Of a stretch of 64,000 nt of DNA, positions 12,364 to 23,355 are shown piece by piece (the first letter of the stretch is position 1; each line of letters starts with the position of its first letter). Position numbers and translations under genes: made by a program. The notes beneath the pieces were generated by a model. That model searched no databases, was not told the origin of the DNA, and worked only from the letters and a program-made list of their open reading frames with translations. Source of the DNA: Achatina immaculata (Eukaryota > Mollusca > Gastropoda > Stylommatophora > Achatinidae). The DNA lies in NCBI GenBank assembly GCA_009760885.1, contig CM019713.1, forward strand, positions 24,808,427-24,872,426. The letters run 5' to 3'.

Positions 12364-12557
12364 TTGTTATTGTTGTTGTTGTTATATCTCTCTGGAACTG
12401 CGAGATGGTTGTTCTCGCAGACGAATCTTCTGAAGCGTAGCATCCTGTTGAACGGGGAATGTGTGCAGATCCTGAATGGAGCACAAACATTTTTTTTAAG
12501 CAAAAAAAGATGCAAGGCTTCTTTAGTAGACCCCACGGTCTAAAGGAAGAGGTGGGG
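12364..12557 (+). mobile_element. dispersed microsatellite-headed element, copy B (left body)
   Basis: (TTG)n at 12364-12382 is followed by 'ctctctggaactgcgag' and, further on, 'ggcttctttagtagacccca' and 'ggaagaggtggggg'. These align in order with copies A (516-786) and C (18616-18880). A 31-bp minisatellite begins immediately after. The right arm of this copy lies beyond the array at 17561-17760, so the array is internal. The copy is repeated at about 13835-14028 by the 1,471-bp duplication. Confidence 0.5.
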
Positions 12558-12651
12558 GTATAAAGCTATTCCTGGCTTTTTAGTCTGACTGGGGTTGTAA
12601 TTCCTGGCTTTTTAGTCTGACTAGGGTTGTAATTCCTGGCTTTTTAGTCTG
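12558..12651. repeat. 31-bp minisatellite, three units before the duplication junction
   Basis: Units of attcctggctttttagtctg plus gactRggttgta. This is the short array in the first copy of the 1,471-bp duplication, against about 110 units after the second copy. Confidence 0.9.
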
Positions 12652-12865
12652 TTACTGGCTGAAAGTATAGCACTGAATTTAACGCGAGCTTACGTTTCCA
12701 CATGCGTCAGCCCTATCTGGTGTTCCTCGCCGTGCAAGTGGGTAGTTTCTGTGTTAACAGGCTAAATATAAAAACTCAGTAGTGTGTGGAGGAGGTGAGG
12801 AGGGCAACTCGGGGAGATTGGGGGGGGGGGGGTTGTGGCGGGGGAAAGAACACTAAGTGGATTGT

Positions 12866-13595
12866 TTCCTGTATAAGCGATCGTACAATCATCTATTTGT
12901 CTGTGTATAATTTATCCTGTATAAGCGATCGTACAATCGTCTATTTGTCTGTGTATAATTTATCCTCTATGATCATACAACCATCTATTTGTCTGTGTAT
13001 AATGTATCCTGTATAAACGATTATACAATCATTTATTTGTCTGTGTATAATTTGTCCTGTATAAGCGATTGTACAACCATTTATTTGTCTGTATATAATT
13101 TATCCTCTATGATCACACAACCATCTATTTGTCTGTGTATAATGTATCCTGTATAAGCGACCGTACAATCATCTATTTGTCTGTATATAATTTATCCTGT
13201 ATAAGCGACCGTACAATCATCTATTTGTCTGTATATAATGTATCCTGTATAAGCGACCGTGCAACCATCAATGTATGTCATCTATTTGTCTGTGTATAAT
13301 TTATCCTGTATAAGCGACCGTACAACCATCAATGTATGTCATCTATTTGTCTGTATATAATTTATCCTGTATACGCGACCGTACAACCATCTATTTGTCT
13401 GTATATAATTTATCCTGTATAAGCGACCGTGCAACCATCAATGTATGTCATCTATTTGTCTGTATATAATTTATCCTGTATAAGCGACCGTACAACCATC
13501 AATGTATGTCATCTATTTGTCTGTATATAATTTATCCCGTATAAGCGACCGTGCAACCATCAATGTATGTCATCTATTGTCTGTGTATAATTTAT
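12866..13595. repeat. 48-bp minisatellite (second duplicate)
   Basis: Copy of 11395-12125 at +1471 with the same sequence of unit variants and one single-base deletion near its end. Confidence 0.92.
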
Positions 13596-13834
13596 CTGCA
13601 TGAAAAAGTAAAAATTCATTGGTTCACGCATCTCAATAATTTCTTCTTTACAAAATCATGAAATATCTACATTATGGCTCCGCTATTTGGAACAGTACTT
13701 GTTTCACGCTTTCAGCGACTCGTCAGTCCGCAGGCTACACTGTTCAGCTGAAGATTGGCGAATCTGTTCATCTTTTCAGGGTTAGTTCTGTCGCGCACTT
13801 GACTGTATAAATGCTATAAGGCATCTATATGTAT

Positions 13835-14028
13835 TGTTATTGTTGTTGTTGTTATATCTCTCTGGAACTGCGAGATGGTTGTTCTCGCAGACGAATCTTC
13901 TGAAGCGTAGCATCCTGTTGAACGGGGAATGTGTGCAGATCCTGAATGGAGCACAAACATTTTTTTTTAAGCAAAAAAAGATGCAAGGCTTCTTTAGTAG
14001 ACCCCACGGTCTAAAGGAAGAGGTGGGG
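13835..14028 (+). mobile_element. dispersed microsatellite-headed element, copy B duplicate
   Basis: Same sequence as 12364-12557 at +1471 (one extra t). It leads directly into the 3.5-kb array. Confidence 0.5.
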
Positions 14029-14029
14029 G

Positions 14030-17000
14030 TATAAAGCTATTCCTGGCTTTTTAGTCTGACTGGGGTTGTAATTCCTGGCTTTTTAGTCTGACTAGGGTTG
14101 TAATTCCTGGCTTTTTAGTCTGACTAGGGTTGTAATTCCTGGCTTTTTAGTCTGACTAGGTTTGTAATTCATGGCTTTTTAGTCTTACTAGGCCTGTAAT
14201 TCATGGCTTTTTAGTCTGACTAGGCCTGTAATTCCTGGCTTTTTAGTCTGACTAGGGTTGTAATTCATGGCTTTTTAGTCTGACTAGGCCTGTAATTCCT
14301 GGCTTTTTAGTCTGACTAGGGTTGTAATTCATGACTTTTTAGTCTGACTAGGCCTGTAATTCATGGCTTTTTAGTCTGACTAGGCCTGTAATTCATGGCT
14401 TTTTAGTCTGACTAGGGTTGTAATCATGGCTTTTTAGTCTGACTAGGCCTGTAATTCCTGGCTTTTTAGTCTGACTAGGGTTGTAATTCCTGGCTTTTTA
14501 GTCTGACTAGGCCTATAATTCCTGGCTTTTTAGTCTGACTAGGCCTGTAATTCCTGGCTTTTTAGTCTGACTAGGCCTATAATTCCTGGCTTTTTAGTCT
14601 GACTAGGCCTATAATTCCTGGATTTTTAGTCTGACTAGGCCTATAATTCCTGGCTTTTTAGTCTGACTAGGCCTAAAGTTCCTGGATTTTTAGTCTGACT
14701 AGGGCCTATAATTCCTGGCTTTTTAGTCTGACTAGGGCCTGTAATTCCTGGCTTTTTAGTCTGACTAGGCCTATATTTCCTGGCTTTTTAGTCTGACTAG
14801 GCCAATAATTCCTGGCTTTTTAGTCTGACTAGGCCTATAATTCCTGGCTTTTTAGTCTGACTAGGCCTATAATTCCTGGCTTTTTAGTCTGACTAGGGCC
14901 TGTAATTCCTGGCTTTTTAGTCTGACCGGGCCTGTAATTCATGGCTTTTTAGTCTGACTAGGCCTGTAATTCATGGCTTTTTAGTCTTACTAGGCCTATA
15001 ATTCCTGGCTTTTTAGTCTAACTAGGGCCTGTAATTACTGGCTTTTTAGTCTGATTAGGGTTGTAATTCCTGGCTTTTTAGTCTGACTAGGGTTGTAATT
15101 CCTGGCTTTTTAGTCTGACTAGGGTTGTAATTCCTGGCTTTTTAGTCTGATTAGGGTTGTAATTCTTGGCTTTTTAGTCTGACTAGGGTTGTAATTCATG
15201 GCTTTTTAGTCTGATTAGGGTTGTAATTCCTGGCTTTTTAGTCTGATTAGGGTTGTAATTCCTGGCTTTTTAGTCTGATTAGGGTTGTAATTCCTGACTT
15301 TTTAGTCTGATTAGGGTTGTAATTCCTGGCTTTTTAGTCTGACTAAGCCTATAATTCCTGGCTTTTTAGTCTGACTGGGGTTGTAATTCCTGGCTTTTTA
15401 GTCTGACTAGGCCTATAATTCCTGGCTTTTTAGTCTGACTAGGCCTGTAATTCCTGGCTTTTTAGTCTGACTAGGCCTATAATTCCTGGCTTTTTAGTCT
15501 GACTAGGCCTATAATTCCTGGATTTTTAGTCTGACTAGGCCTATAATTCCTGGATTTTTAGTCTGACTAGGGTTGTAATTCATGGCTTTTTAGTCTGACT
15601 AGGCCTGTAATTCCTGGCTTTTTAGTCTGACTAGGGTTGTAATTCATGACTTTTTAGTCTGACTAGGCCTGTAATTCATGGCTTTTTAGTCTGACTAGGC
15701 CTGTAATTCATGGCTTTTTAGTCTGACTAGGGTTGTAATCATGGCTTTTTAGTCTGACTAGGCCTGTAATTCCTGGCTTTTTAGTCTGACTAGGGTTGTA
15801 ATTCCTGGCTTTTTAGTCTGACTAGGCCTATAATTCCTGGCTTTTTAGTCTGACTAGGCCTGTAATTCCTGGCTTTTTAGTCTGACTAGGCCTATAATTC
15901 CTGGCTTTTTAGTCTGACTAGGCCTATAATTCCTGGATTTTTAGTCTGACTAGGCCTATAATTCCTGGCTTTTTAGTCTGACTAGGCCTAAAGTTCCTGG
16001 ATTTTTAGTCTGACTAGGGCCTATAATTCCTGGCTTTTTAGTCTGACTAGGGCCTGTAATTCCTGGCTTTTTAGTCTGACTAGGCCTATATTTCCTGGCT
16101 TTTTAGTCTGACTAGGCCAATAATTCCTGGCTTTTTAGTCTGACTAGGCCTATAATTCCTGGCTTTTTAGTCTGACTAGGCCTATAATTCCTGGCTTTTT
16201 AGTCTGACTAGGGCCTGTAATTCCTGGCTTTTTAGTCTGACCGGGCCTGTAATTCATGGCTTTTTAGTCTGACTAGGCCTGTAATTCATGGCTTTTTAGT
16301 CTTACTAGGCCTATAATTCCTGGCTTTTTAGTCTAACTAGGGCCTGTAATTACTGGCTTTTTAGTCTGATTAGGGTTGTAATTCCTGGCTTTTTAGTCTG
16401 ACTAGGGTTGTAATTCCTGGCTTTTTAGTCTGACTAGGGTTGTAATTCCTGGCTTTTTAGTCTGATTAGGGTTGTAATTCTTGGCTTTTTAGTCTGACTA
16501 GGGTTGTAATTCATGGCTTTTTAGTCTGATTAGGGTTGTAATTCCTGGCTTTTTAGTCTGATTAGGGTTGTAATTCCTGGCTTTTTAGTCTGATTAGGGT
16601 TGTAATTCCTGACTTTTTAGTCTGATTAGGGTTGTAATTCCTGGCTTTTTAGTCTGACTAAGCCTATAATTCCTGGCTTTTTAGTCTGACTGGGGTTGTA
16701 ATTCCTGGCTTTTTAGTCTGACTAGGCCTATAATTCCTGGCTTTTTAGTCTGACTAGGCCTGTAATTCCTGGCTTTTTAGTCTGACTAGGCCTATAATTC
16801 CTGGCTTTTTAGTCTGACTAGGCCTATAATTCCTGGATTTTTAGTCTGACTAGGCCTATAATTCCTGGATTTTTAGTCTGACTAGGCCTAAAGTTCCTGG
16901 ATTTTTAGTCTGACTAGGGCCTATAATTCCTGGCTTTTTAGTCTGACTAGGGCCTGTAATTCCTGGCTTTTTAGTCTGACTAGGCCTATATTTCCTGGCT

Positions 17001-17562
17001 TTTTAGTCTGACTAGGCCAATAATTCCTGGCTTTTTAGTCTGACTAGGCCTATAATTCCTGGCTTTTTAGTCTGACTAGGCCTATAATTCCTGGCTTTTT
17101 AGTCTGACTAGGGCCTGTAATTCCTGGCTTTTTAGTCTGACTAGGCCTATAATTCCTGGCTTTTTAGTCTGCCTAGGGCCTGTAATTCCTGGCTTTTTAG
17201 TCTGACTAGGCTTGTAATTTTTGGCTTTTTAGTCTGACTAGGCCTGTAATTCCTGGCTTTTTAGTCTGACTAGGCCTATAATTCCTGGCTTTTTAGTCTG
17301 ACTAGGCCTATAATTCCTGGCTTTTTAGTCTGACTAGGGCCTGTAATTCCTGGCTTTTTAGTCTGACTAGGCCTGTAATTCCTGGCTTTTTAGTCTGACT
17401 AGGGTTGTAATTCCTGGCTTTTTAGTCTGACTAGGCCTATAATTCATGGCGTTTTAGTCTGACTAGGCCTATAATTCATGGCTTTTTAGTCTGACTAGGC
17501 CTATAATTCATGGCTTTTTAGTCTGACTAGCCCTATAATTCATGGCTTTTTAGTCTTAACAG
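14030..17562. repeat. 31-32-bp minisatellite, about 110 copies, with higher-order structure
   Basis: Unit core ggctttttagtctgactagg, followed by cct(g/a)taattc or gttgtaattc. Rare variants recur in the same order about 1.31 kb apart: 'attcatgac' at about 14330 and 15645; 'aaagttcctgg' at 14674 and 15988, with a third near 16890; 'ctgaccggg' at 14922 and 16236. Blocks of about 40 units have therefore been duplicated as higher-order repeats. Confidence 0.95.
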
Positions 17563-17760
17563 GGAGTAACAACGGAGAGATGTATCAAGATCATGGTACC
17601 AAGAAAAGCTTGGTATCAAGATCTTGATCTTCTAAGGTTCGCCAGCCCTGACTCAAATATTCAGATTTAGGTCACTTTCGCCGACCCTGACGCAAATATC
17701 TAGATTTAGGTCACTGACCGCTGTATGTTACAGCGTCGTAAACAACTCTTTATGTAAATT
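17563..17760 (+). mobile_element. dispersed element, copy B right arm
   Basis: 'ggagagatgtatcaag', then 'cttgatcttctaagg', then 'ttcgccagccctgac'. This corresponds to the block gagaggtg...gtcttgatcgacc...ttcgccaaccctgg on the minus strand of copy D, and to copy C at 18870-18960. It contains a near-perfect hairpin (ggtaccaag / cttggtatc, loop aaaag) at about 17596-17618, and a 26-40-base sub-repeat (ccctgacKcaaatat...gatttaggtcact) occurring twice. Confidence 0.45.
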
Positions 17761-18570
17761 TGCAAGTGAATATTTTTTTCTCACTTTTCGGAGAGTTTCA
17801 TTTTTGTATTGGGCCCATAGAATCTAATATACTGTATGTGCGAGGCTCTTTTCGTATACGTCAAGCCGAATATGTTTTTCATTGTCTTCACAGAATCTTC
17901 TCTATTACTTTCAAAAATCGAAAACTACTCTTCCCAAAGTAATTACTTTCTGTGCTGTTTACTTTCAGTCGTTGAGATGATGTTTATGAAGTTTATTCCA
18001 GCGGTTCTCATCCTGTAGTTTTCCATGTCTCCGATAGTATGTACAATGTGTTCTGATGACATCTACAATTTATTTATAAATTTGACATTATATTTCACGT
18101 CTACAGAACGTCTATTTCGCACAGAAAATCGACCTTTCAGCAGACTCAGCTTTCTCTTGAAATGTCATCTTTACATCGGCTTTCTGATTCTCATAGAATT
18201 TTAGCTTTACAACAAAGCGTTTCTTTCTCACACAGGTTGTACATTAGATCATTTTATTTTTCATAGAAACTGTACCTTAGAATACTTTTTTTCATCACAG
18301 AATTTGTACCTCTGAACATTTTTTTTCTTACAGAAACTGTTTTCTTAGAACTTTTTTTCTAATGGAAATTTATTATTACAACTTTTTTGGAACTTATTTC
18401 ATAGAATAATTCTTTTTCTGGAAATTGTTTTTAGAACATTATTCTAATAAATGTCGAGTATAAGGACATTAGTTTTGAAGGTATACATCAGAAACAAATC
18501 CTTGTTGCTGACAAGTCACTGCGAACTTTCCGCCAGTTCAAGTCTGCAATATTTAGACTGCAAAATGAAG
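17761..18570. other. T-rich sequence without recognised gene
   Basis: The stretch contains many 'acagaa' and 'tttttt' motifs at irregular 30-40-base spacing (18110-18440), perhaps a decayed tandem repeat. ORFs at 17760-18018 have no recognisable similarity. Confidence 0.45.
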
Positions 18571-18576
18571 GACCTC

Positions 18577-19020
18577 GTGTCATTGTTGTTGTTGTTGCTG
18601 TTGTTGTTGCTGCTCTATCTCCCTGGAGCTGCGATCAGGAAGCTTTTAGCAACCGCTGATGTCAAAATATTCAGGCACAGTACCGTGTCAAATGGAGAAT
18701 TGGTTATGGCCCCTGTCTTTTTTTCCAGAGCCAAAGCATAGCCAAAAAAAGAACAAAACTCGTGAAGTGCAATACTTCTTTTGCAGGTTCCACTACCACG
18801 GGGACTATAGCGGTCAGTCCTTCGTTAGCCAACGGTGTGTCTATTACTGGGGGGTACCAAGGGAGAGCTGGAGCTGGGTCCTGGTTGGCCGGACCTGACG
18901 CTAGCATGTCAGCTATGGGTGGCTGACCGCACAGTGGGTCTTGGTTGGCCAGACCTGACACTAACATGTCAGCTATGGGTGGCTGACTGCACACTGGGTC
19001 GTGTGGGACGATACAACAGA
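18577..19020 (+). mobile_element. dispersed microsatellite-headed element, copy C (least expanded copy)
   Basis: (TTG)n with TTGCTG interruptions at 18577-18615, then 'ctccctggagctgcgatc', 'gcaggttccactaccacggg', 'cagtccttcgttagcc' and 'gagctggagctgggtcctgg'. The region that is a long array in copy A is present here as two long units (about 18880-18935 and 18945-18995, ggccRgacctgacRctaRca... tcagctatgggtggctgac). This copy therefore approximates the pre-expansion state. Overlapping ORFs (18451-18741, 18704-19057 minus) are not conserved between copies. Confidence 0.55.
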
Positions 19021-19488
19021 AGACGGAAACTCTACAGAGGAGAGAAATTTTCAACATGAATTTCTGTCACACGCATGGTTTGAAGTTAAAAATTGCACAC
19101 GTGGGAAAGATGGTTGTTAAATTGTGATGGTTGGCTTGACTATAGTTCAGATAAACGATTGTTATGCAAGAAGTCATTCCACCACTGGTGCACGATTAAT
19201 TGTTTTTTTTATCTGTTTCTTTCTTTATCCTTTTATAGTTTCCACCGCTTTAATGTTAAGAAAATGTCAGCGACGTTCCAGAGCCATTCCGGTTCCAGTT
19301 CTAAGATCGTCTTTATGTCATTTTATTGAGCGATTTTTCGATTTCTTCGCACTTGATCAACTGGCCTCAGAACAGTGTTCTATTTACGGAAAATTCATTA
19401 GCAACTTCCAACTTATATTCTGTAGAGATATTTTCTTTTTACTATCCGTACTGTACACGAACTTCCCTCGCATCTCTGCTTGTTCTTA
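19021..19488. other. unique sequence, no recognised gene
   Basis: The ORF 19124-19489 (121 aa) and its overlaps show no domain or repeat I recognise. Confidence 0.45.
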
Positions 19489-20685
19489 AGGTCTGCTGTA
19501 TTGATAGTTCAGATCTAATTTGTTGGTTTATGCTTAGGGCCTGCTGTATAGTTCAGATCTAATTTGTTGGTTTGCGTTTAGGGCCTGATGTATAGTTCAA
19601 ATCTAACTTGCTGGTTTACGTTTAGGGCCTGCTGTATAGTTTAAATCTAACTTGTTGGTTTGCGTTTAGGGCCTGATGTATAGTTCAAATCTAACTTGTT
19701 GGTTTACGTTTAGGGCCTGATGTATAGTTCAAATCTAACTTGTTGGTTTACGTTTAGGGCCTGATGTATAGTTCAGTTCTAACTTATTGGTTTACGTTTA
19801 GGGCCTGATGTATAGTTCAAATCTAACTTGTTGGTTTACGTTTAGGGCCTGATGTATAGTTTAAATCTAACTTGTTGGTTTACGTTTAGGGCCTGATGTA
19901 TAGTTCAAATCTAACTTGTTGGTTTACGTTTAGGGCCTGATATATAGTTTAAATCTAACTTGTTGGTTTACGTTTAGGGCCTGATGTATAGTTTAAATCT
20001 AACTTGTTGGTTTACGTTTAGGGCCTGATGTATAGTTCAAATCTAACTTGTTGGTTTACGTTTAGGGCCTGGTGTATAGTTCAAATCTAACTTGTTGGTT
20101 TACGTTTAGGGCCTGATATATAGTTCAAATCTAACTTGTTGGTTTACGTTTAGGGCCTGGTGTATAGTTCAAATCTAACTTGTTGGTTTACGTTTAGGGC
20201 CTGATGTATAGTTCAAATCTAACTTGTTGGTTTACGTTTAGGGCCTGATGTATAGTTCAAATCTAACTTGTTGGTTTACGTTTAGGGCCTGATGTATAGT
20301 TCAAATCTAACTTGTTGGTTTACGTTTAGTGCCTGATGTATAGTTCAAATCTAATTTGTTGGTTTACGTTTAGGGCCTGATGTATAGTTCAGATCTAACT
20401 TATTGGTTTACGTTTAGGGCCTGATGTATAGTTCAGATCTAACTTGTTGGTTTACGTTTAGGGCCTGATGTATAGTTCAAATCTAATTTGTTGGTTTACG
20501 TTTAGGGCCTGGTGTATAGTTCAGATCTAACTTGTTGGTTTACGTTTAGGGGCTTTCGTATAGTTCAAATCGAATTTGTTGGTTTATATTTAGGGCCTGG
20601 TGTGTTGATAGTTCAGATCTAACTTGTTGGTTTATGTTTAGAGCCTGCTGTGTTGATAGTTCAGATCTAATTTTTTGGTTTACGC
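19489..20685. repeat. 44-bp minisatellite, about 27 copies
   Basis: The unit contains ttgttggtttacgtttaggg then cctgatgtatagttcaaatctaac. Edge units are more divergent (for example 'ctgctgtattgatag' at both ends), the usual pattern of an array homogenised in its centre. Confidence 0.95.
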
Positions 20686-20689
20686 TGAT

Positions 20690-21040
20690 GTTATAGGTAG
20701 CAGCTGGTACAGATCTATATCTGTTACAGGAACATTTTAAGCATCATCAGGGTAAGATACATCTTTAATGAGCCGTGGTATTGCTATTGTCCTTCCTCTT
20801 GTACTGATATCTGATATAAGGGAGGGATGAAAGCGCTGTCCAGTTTGTTGCTCCAGGGTTGGCGAATCATGGTCGATCAAGACCCTGTTTCACCTCTCTG
20901 TTGGTGCCCTCACTCACAGGTCCAGTCCGGCCCATAGGGCAGGGATAGTCCCCATGGCGGTGGAGTCTGTTAGAGAAACATTGAGCACTCCTTGCTTTAT
21001 CTCTCCACTCGGAGACTGGCTGTGACTCAGTCTTCACCAC
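20690..21040 (-). mobile_element. dispersed microsatellite-headed element, copy D (minus strand)
   Basis: On the minus strand this region reads 'gactccaccgccatggggac', then 'gagaggtgaaacagggtctt', 'gatcgaccatgattcgccaa', 'ccctgg', and 'ctggacagcgctttc'. It matches copy A on both sides of its 34-bp array and copies B and C. No tandem array interrupts the ccaaccctgg site here. A different array (26 bp, 21027-22855) instead abuts its other side. Confidence 0.5.
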
Positions 21041-22855
21041 ATCAGCTGTGCCTTAATCTTCACTACATCAGCTGTGCCTTAATCTTCACTACATCAGCTG
21101 TGCCTTAATCTTCACTACATCAGCTGTGCCTTAATCTTCACTACATCAGCTGTGCCTTAATCTTCACTACATCAGCTGTGCCTTAATCTTCGCCACATCG
21201 GTTGTGCCTTAATCTTCACCACATCGGCCGTACCTTAATCTTCACTACATCAGCTGTGCCTTAATCTTCACCACATCGGTTGTGCCTTAATCTTCACTAC
21301 ATCAGCTGTGCCTTAATCTTCATCATATCGGCTGTCCAAATCTTCACCACATCGGCTGTGCCTTAATCTTCACTACATCGGCTATGCCTTAATCTTCACT
21401 ACAACAGCTGTGCCTTAATCTTCACCACATCAGCTGTGCCTTAATCTTCACCATATCGGTTGTGCCTTAATCTTCACTACATCGGCTGTGCCTTAATCTT
21501 CACCATATCGGCTGTGCCTCAATCTTTACCATATCAACTTTACCTCAGTCTTCACCACATCGGCTGTCCCAATCTTCACCACATCGGTTGTGCCTTAATC
21601 TTCACTACATCGGCTGTGCCTTAATCTTCACCACATCGGTTGTGCCTTAATCTTCACCACATTGGCTGTCCCCAATCTTCACCACATCGGTTGTGCCTTA
21701 ATCTTCACTACATCGGCTGTGCCTTAATCTTCACCACATCGGTTGTGCCTTAATCTTCACTACATCGGCTGTGCCTTAATCTTCACCACATCGGTTGTGC
21801 CTTGATCTTCACTACATCGACTGTGCCTTAATCTTCACCACATCAGCTGTGCCTTAATCTTCACCACATCAGCTGTGCCTTAATCTTCACTACATTGGCT
21901 ATGCCTTAATCTTCACCACATCGGCTGTGCCTCAGTCTTCGCCACATCGGTTGTGCCTTAATCTTCACCACATCGGCCGTACCTTAATCTTCACTACATC
22001 AGCTGTGCCTTAATCTTCACCACATCGGTTGTGCCTTAATCTTCACTACATCAGCTGTGCCTTAATCTTCATCATATCGGCTGTCCAAATCTTCACCACA
22101 TCGGCTGTGCCTTAATCTTCACTACATCGGCTATGCCTTAATCTTCACTACAACAGCTGTGCCTTAATCTTCACCACATCAGCTGTGCCTTAATCTTCAC
22201 CATATCGGTTGTGCCTTAATCTTCACTACATCGGCTGTGCCTTAATCTTCACCATATCGGCTGTGCCTCAATCTTTACCATATCAACTTTACCTCAGTCT
22301 TCACCACATCGGCTGTCCCCAATCTTCACCACATCGGCTGTCCCCAATCTTCACCACATCGGTTGTGCCTTAATCTTCACTACATCGGCTGTGCCTTAAT
22401 CTTCACCACATCGGTTGTGCCTTAATCTTCACCACATTGGCTGTCCCCAATCTTCACCACATCGGTTGTGCCTTAATCTTCACTACATCGGCTGTGCCTT
22501 AATCTTCACCACATCGGTTGTGCCTTAATCTTCACTACATCGGCTGTGCCTTAATCTTCACCACATCGGTTGTGCCTTGATCTTCACTACATCGACTGTG
22601 CCTTAATCTTCACCACATCAGCTGTGCCTTAATCTTCACCACATCAGCTGTGCCTTAATCTTCACTACATTGGCTATGCCTTAATCTTCACCACATCGGC
22701 TGTGCCTCAGTCTTCATGACATTGGCTGTGTCTTAATCTTCACTACATCGGCCGTGCTTCAATTTTCACAAGGGCTGTGCTTTAATCTTCGCCACATCGG
22801 CTGTGCCTTAATCTTCACCATATCGGCTGTGCCTCAAACTTCACTACATGGGCTG
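21027..22855. repeat. 26-bp minisatellite, about 70 copies, with a higher-order duplication of about 750 bp
   Basis: Unit gctgtgccttaatcttcact plus acatcg. Rare variants recur in order about 750 bp apart (for example 'cggccgtacc' near 21225 and 21980, 'gctgtccaaatc' near 21330 and 22080, 'acaacagc' near 21400 and 22150), which indicates block duplication. Confidence 0.95.
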
Positions 22856-23355
22856 CAAAGAAATAGTGCTCACACCTTCAGGGAGACAGAAGAATATCAT
22901 CTAATTTCCATGTGGCTGCAAACTTTGAGTTCGCTGTTGAAGTAATTTTATCTCTTTCTATTTTTCTCTCCTTGCAGCTTGGTGTGTTCCTAGGCTGGCT
23001 GTTCGGACTTGGTGCCCAGTTTTCATATGAGAGCGTTGCGTTGCTAACAGAATCACAGGACATAAAGTCCCTGACACCTGATTAAATTCAGACTTTCTCC
23101 GATGTCGTCTAACTGGAAGTGAAGAACGTTTGTCAAGACTAGCAGAGAAGAGTTCATTGGAAGTGAAGAACATCTGTCAAGACTACCAGACAAGAGCCTG
23201 GAAAGGTTCTGACCTATTTCTCAGTAGCAACAGTCTCAGACTAGCTAAAAGAGCCTGGCTTGTCGTGGTCTTTCATGGTGGTGGAGTCTCTCCAGAAACT
23301 TTTTTTTTTTGGGGGGGGGGTCATCTCCGGAACCTGAAAGCACGCTTTCGCTTCT
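22856..23355. other. spacer with possible dispersed-element fragment (copy E) and G run
   Basis: Two near-repeats of 'ggaagtgaagaac' plus 'tgtcaagacta' lie at 23117-23190. At 23270-23300 'catggtggtggagtctctcc' and 'agaaac' match copy D (20955-20985), and a minisatellite follows on the same side as in D. A t11g10 homopolymer junction lies near 23300-23320. No gene is recognised. Confidence 0.4.

Larger units (their letters stand above)
11181..14122. repeat. 1,471-bp direct tandem duplication (two copies)
   Basis: Copies at 11181-12651 and 12652-about 14122 differ by only a few indels: one t missing at about 13575, and a poly-T run of 8 versus 9 after 'gcacaaaca'. The junction joins the end of a 31-bp unit ('agtctg') to 'ttactggctg', and the left border also reads 'gtctgttactggctg'. 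The shared 'tctg' suggests microhomology-mediated or slippage duplication. Confidence 0.9.
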
